Assembly: GCA_041689775.1 (NCBI GenBank)
Contig: JBDNFP010000358.1
Location: forward strand, 1 to 17,694
Length of the DNA: 17,694 nt
DNA from: JBDNFP01 sp041689775
GTDB lineage: Bacteria > Bacteroidota > Bacteroidia > Cytophagales > Spirosomataceae
Reading direction: 5' to 3'
In this document: positions 15,835-17,694 of the stretch, in pieces
Layout of the letters: each line of letters begins with the position of its first letter
How positions within the stretch are numbered: position 1 is the first letter of the stretch
Notes under the pieces: model-generated
What the model was told of the DNA's origin: nothing
Database searches by the model: none
The model's input: the letters and a program-made list of their open reading frames with translations, nothing else
Made by a program: the position numbers and the translations under genes

Positions 15835-17694
15835 ATGCAACGTAGACGTTTTACTCACTGGATCATTATAGGGCTGATAGGATTGGGATGGATTAGTGAT
15901 TCAATGGCTCAAACCATTGGTACCGATGCATTAAATGTAACTAAGGTTTGTACAAGTTCCACACTTAGTGTGCCTTTCACCGCTACTGGCACCTTTAATG
16001 TTGGGAACGAGTTCAGGGTACAGTTGTCAAATGCAGCGGGGGATTTCACTACCCCGGTAGTCCTTTCTCCTTCCGGGGCATCCAGCCCATTGACCGTAAC
16101 AATTCCCGGTGGTACTGCCAACGGAACCGCATATAAGGTCCGGGTGGTTTCTACGGATCCCGCGACAACTGGATCTCCAAGTAGTACTACACTGACAATT
16201 AGTGCAAAGCCATCCGGGCCAACGGTGGTTTCCCCGGTAGAATATTGCCAGTTTACCACCGCTACCGTGTTGACAGCCGGAGGTGCTAACCTTACTTGGT
16301 ATACCCACTCTACGATTGGATCGGGTACACCAGCGGCCCCCATTCCTGTAACAAATACGCCTGGTACCTTTAATTATTACGTAAGTCAAACACCGGCATC
16401 GAGCTGTGAAAGTGACAGGGTTCAAATTCAGGTAGTAGTAAAAGAAAAGCCCTCCCTACCGGGTGTGACTACACCATTGGAGTTGTGCCAGGGAACGTCG
16501 CCCTCTCAACTGACAGCCACTGGTATTGGATTGAAATGGTATACAGTAACAACGGGCGGCATTGCCTTAGACTCTGCTCCTACACCATTGACAGGTTCAG
16601 TAGGGACAACCCCTTACTATGTAAGTCAAACAGTATTTGGATGCGAAGGTGATCGATCTCAGTTAGATGTAACAGTAAAAGCGACCCCGGCGGCACCTTC
16701 AGCCACTAGTTCTATTAGTTATTGTTTCGGAATAACATCTACGGCACTGACGGCGACTGCAAGTGGTGGTGCAACCATCAATTGGTATAATCCCTCGGGG
16801 GGGAGTTTGGGGACTAGTCCTCCTACACCATCTACCACTACCACTGGTGTGACGACCTACCAGGTTAGTCAAATACTATCTGGCTGTGAAGGCCCTCAGA
16901 CAGCTATATCGGTAACAGTTAACAAAACAGACGCCCCCACGGTGCCATCTGCCTCTATATCCTACTGCCAGAATGCCACACCTGCTGTCCTTACTGCTAT
17001 CGGAACTGACCTGAAATGGTATACTGCGGCAGCAGGAGGGAGTAGTTCACCAACAGCACCAACGCCTTCCACAGCAACGGCGGGCTCCACAGATTATTAC
17101 GTAAGCCAAACGTTGAATAGTTGCGAGAGTGAACGTACTAAAATAACGGTGACTGTTAAGCCAACGCCGGCAGTACCGGGAGTGAATCCTGCGAGTTTCT
17201 GTCAGAATAGCATTGCTACGCAGCTTACTGCTTCTGGCGCAGGGTTACTATGGTATACTGCCGCCATAGGAGGCGCAAGTTCATCAACGGCTCCAACCCC
17301 GGGTACCGGCTCCGTAGGTACTACCTCTTATTATGTAAGTCAGACTATCGACGGTTGCGAAGGCCCGCGGGCTAAGCTTGACCTAACCATTAAAATCACT
17401 CCTGCTGCCCCTTCAACCACGAGCGCATTAACGTATTGCTTTGGAGCCACAGCTACCGCTCTTACGGCAACTACTAGTGGTGGCGCAACGCTCAATTGGT
17501 ACAATGCAGGTGGTGGAAGCTTGGGCAGTACTGCGCCAATCCCTTCTACCGCCACCGCTGGCGTTACGATCTACCAGGTGAGTCAGACGTTAGATGGATG
17601 TGAAGGCGCTAAGGCTACTATTACTGTGACGATTTATAAAACGGATGCACCCTCAGTAATACCGACGATCGACTACTGCCAAAACGCTACTGCC
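15835..17694 (+). CDS. Secreted Ig-like repeat protein (partial, runs off the right edge)
   Basis: An uninterrupted frame of 620 codons from ATG 15835 to the window end with no stop; the 3' part is missing. It begins with a Sec signal (MQRRRFTHWIIIGLIGLG, cleavage probably after SMAQ, residue 26). A ~95-residue Ser/Thr/Gly-rich beta domain follows (about 30-124), and then at least six and a half tandem units of about 79 residues. Each unit has YC or LC early, then LTA, a WY core, PTPST-type proline/threonine stretches, YYVSQT or YQVSQ, and a second Cys in GCEG or SCES, so one disulfide per unit is likely. This resembles the Ig-like domain associated with CHU_C proteins, which in Bacteroidota sit in very long surface or T9SS-exported proteins with a sorting domain at the far C-terminus. 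Function is probably adhesion or a surface layer; the ligand is unknown. The in-frame-shifted ATG at 15831 is not in this frame. Confidence 0.85.
   Translation, partial: MQRRRFTHWIIIGLIGLGWISDSMAQTIGTDALNVTKVCTSSTLSVPFTATGTFNVGNEFRVQLSNAAGDFTTPVVLSPSGASSPLTVTIPGGTANGTAYKVRVVSTDPATTGSPSSTTLTISAKPSGPTVVSPVEYCQFTTATVLTAGGANLTWYTHSTIGSGTPAAPIPVTNTPGTFNYYVSQTPASSCESDRVQIQVVVKEKPSLPGVTTPLELCQGTSPSQLTATGIGLKWYTVTTGGIALDSAPTPLTGSVGTTPYYVSQTVFGCEGDRSQLDVTVKATPAAPSATSSISYCFGITSTALTATASGGATINWYNPSGGSLGTSPPTPSTTTTGVTTYQVSQILSGCEGPQTAISVTVNKTDAPTVPSASISYCQNATPAVLTAIGTDLKWYTAAAGGSSSPTAPTPSTATAGSTDYYVSQTLNSCESERTKITVTVKPTPAVPGVNPASFCQNSIATQLTASGAGLLWYTAAIGGASSSTAPTPGTGSVGTTSYYVSQTIDGCEGPRAKLDLTIKITPAAPSTTSALTYCFGATATALTATTSGGATLNWYNAGGGSLGSTAPIPSTATAGVTIYQVSQTLDGCEGAKATITVTIYKTDAPSVIPTIDYCQNATA
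16207..17694 (+). repeat. Tandem Ig-like units in a three-unit higher-order repeat
   Basis: The first Cys motif of successive units begins at 16243, 16483, 16720, 16963, 17197, 17434 and 17674, spacings of 234-243 bp (78-81 codons). Units fall into three types in the order B-C-A-B-C-A-B. Type A has YCFG, NWYN and YQVSQ. Type B has YCQ and SCES followed by D/E-R. Type C has TGSVGTT and GCEG followed by D/P-R. Equivalent positions recur every 711-720 bp, so the real period is about 237-240 codons. The last unit is cut by the window edge. Confidence 0.85.

Noticed and set aside
15909..16343. 144-residue minus-strand frame in the Ig-repeat region, and a similar one at 17340-17555
   Set aside because: These are antisense shadows of the repeat-rich open frame, which has a signal peptide and clear domain repeats.
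16207..17694. Regular ~240-bp periodicity as a possible CRISPR or satellite array
   Set aside because: The repeats are long, diverged, and keep one reading frame throughout with conserved Cys and WY residues, so they are protein domain repeats.

Overview
The window looks like a chromosomal segment from a Bacteroidota bacterium, most likely of the order Cytophagales (Spirosoma/Dyadobacter-like). Three kinds of evidence support this. Several intergenic regions carry matches to the Bacteroidota promoter consensus (TTTG near -33, TAnnTTTG near -7). The gene repertoire fits: a one-cysteine TraR/DksA protein, an M14 peptidase with a C-terminal amidotransferase-like domain, a GH3 + serine hydrolase fusion, and an adhesin with CHU_C-associated-type Ig repeats. 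Gene starts lack strong Shine-Dalgarno sequences and are A-rich instead. The exact genus is inference.

Layout, left to right. 1-212 is non-coding with a perfect inverted repeat. 213-2444 (+) encodes a secreted parallel beta-helix protein, probably carbohydrate-active; its stop codon lies in a 28-bp perfect palindrome. 2445-2715 is non-coding but rich in potential hairpins. A leftward group follows: an orphan membrane histidine kinase (3782-4816), a GDSL/SGNH hydrolase overlapping it by 4 bp, and a small Dabb-domain protein. Further right and also leftward is a Glu/Leu/Phe/Val dehydrogenase (4968-6245) with a strong terminator. A 356-bp AT-rich divergent promoter region separates it from the rightward TraR/DksA-like gene (6602-6985). 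Then come an M14 carboxypeptidase-family protein (+), a retropepsin-like aspartyl protease with PDZ (-), triosephosphate isomerase tpiA (+) and a periplasmic rhodanese (-). Convergent pairs are separated by clear hairpin terminators.

The last third holds the most unusual content. A GH3 beta-N-acetylhexosaminidase frame (12652-14454) and a serine beta-lactamase-like frame (14439-15725) look like the two halves of one fusion protein broken by a one-base deletion in a G-run at 14416-14419. Adding one G restores a continuous protein of 1024 residues with the expected domain order. From 15835 to the window end an open frame encodes a secreted Ig-repeat protein. Its ~79-residue units are arranged in a three-unit (B-C-A) higher-order repeat of ~237 residues.

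The region is mostly a mix of housekeeping and envelope functions: central carbon and nitrogen metabolism (tpiA, glutamate dehydrogenase), extracytoplasmic hydrolases, and a surface protein. I see no insertion sequence, phage gene, CRISPR array, tRNA or rRNA. I did not find a convincing new multi-gene defence or mobile system.
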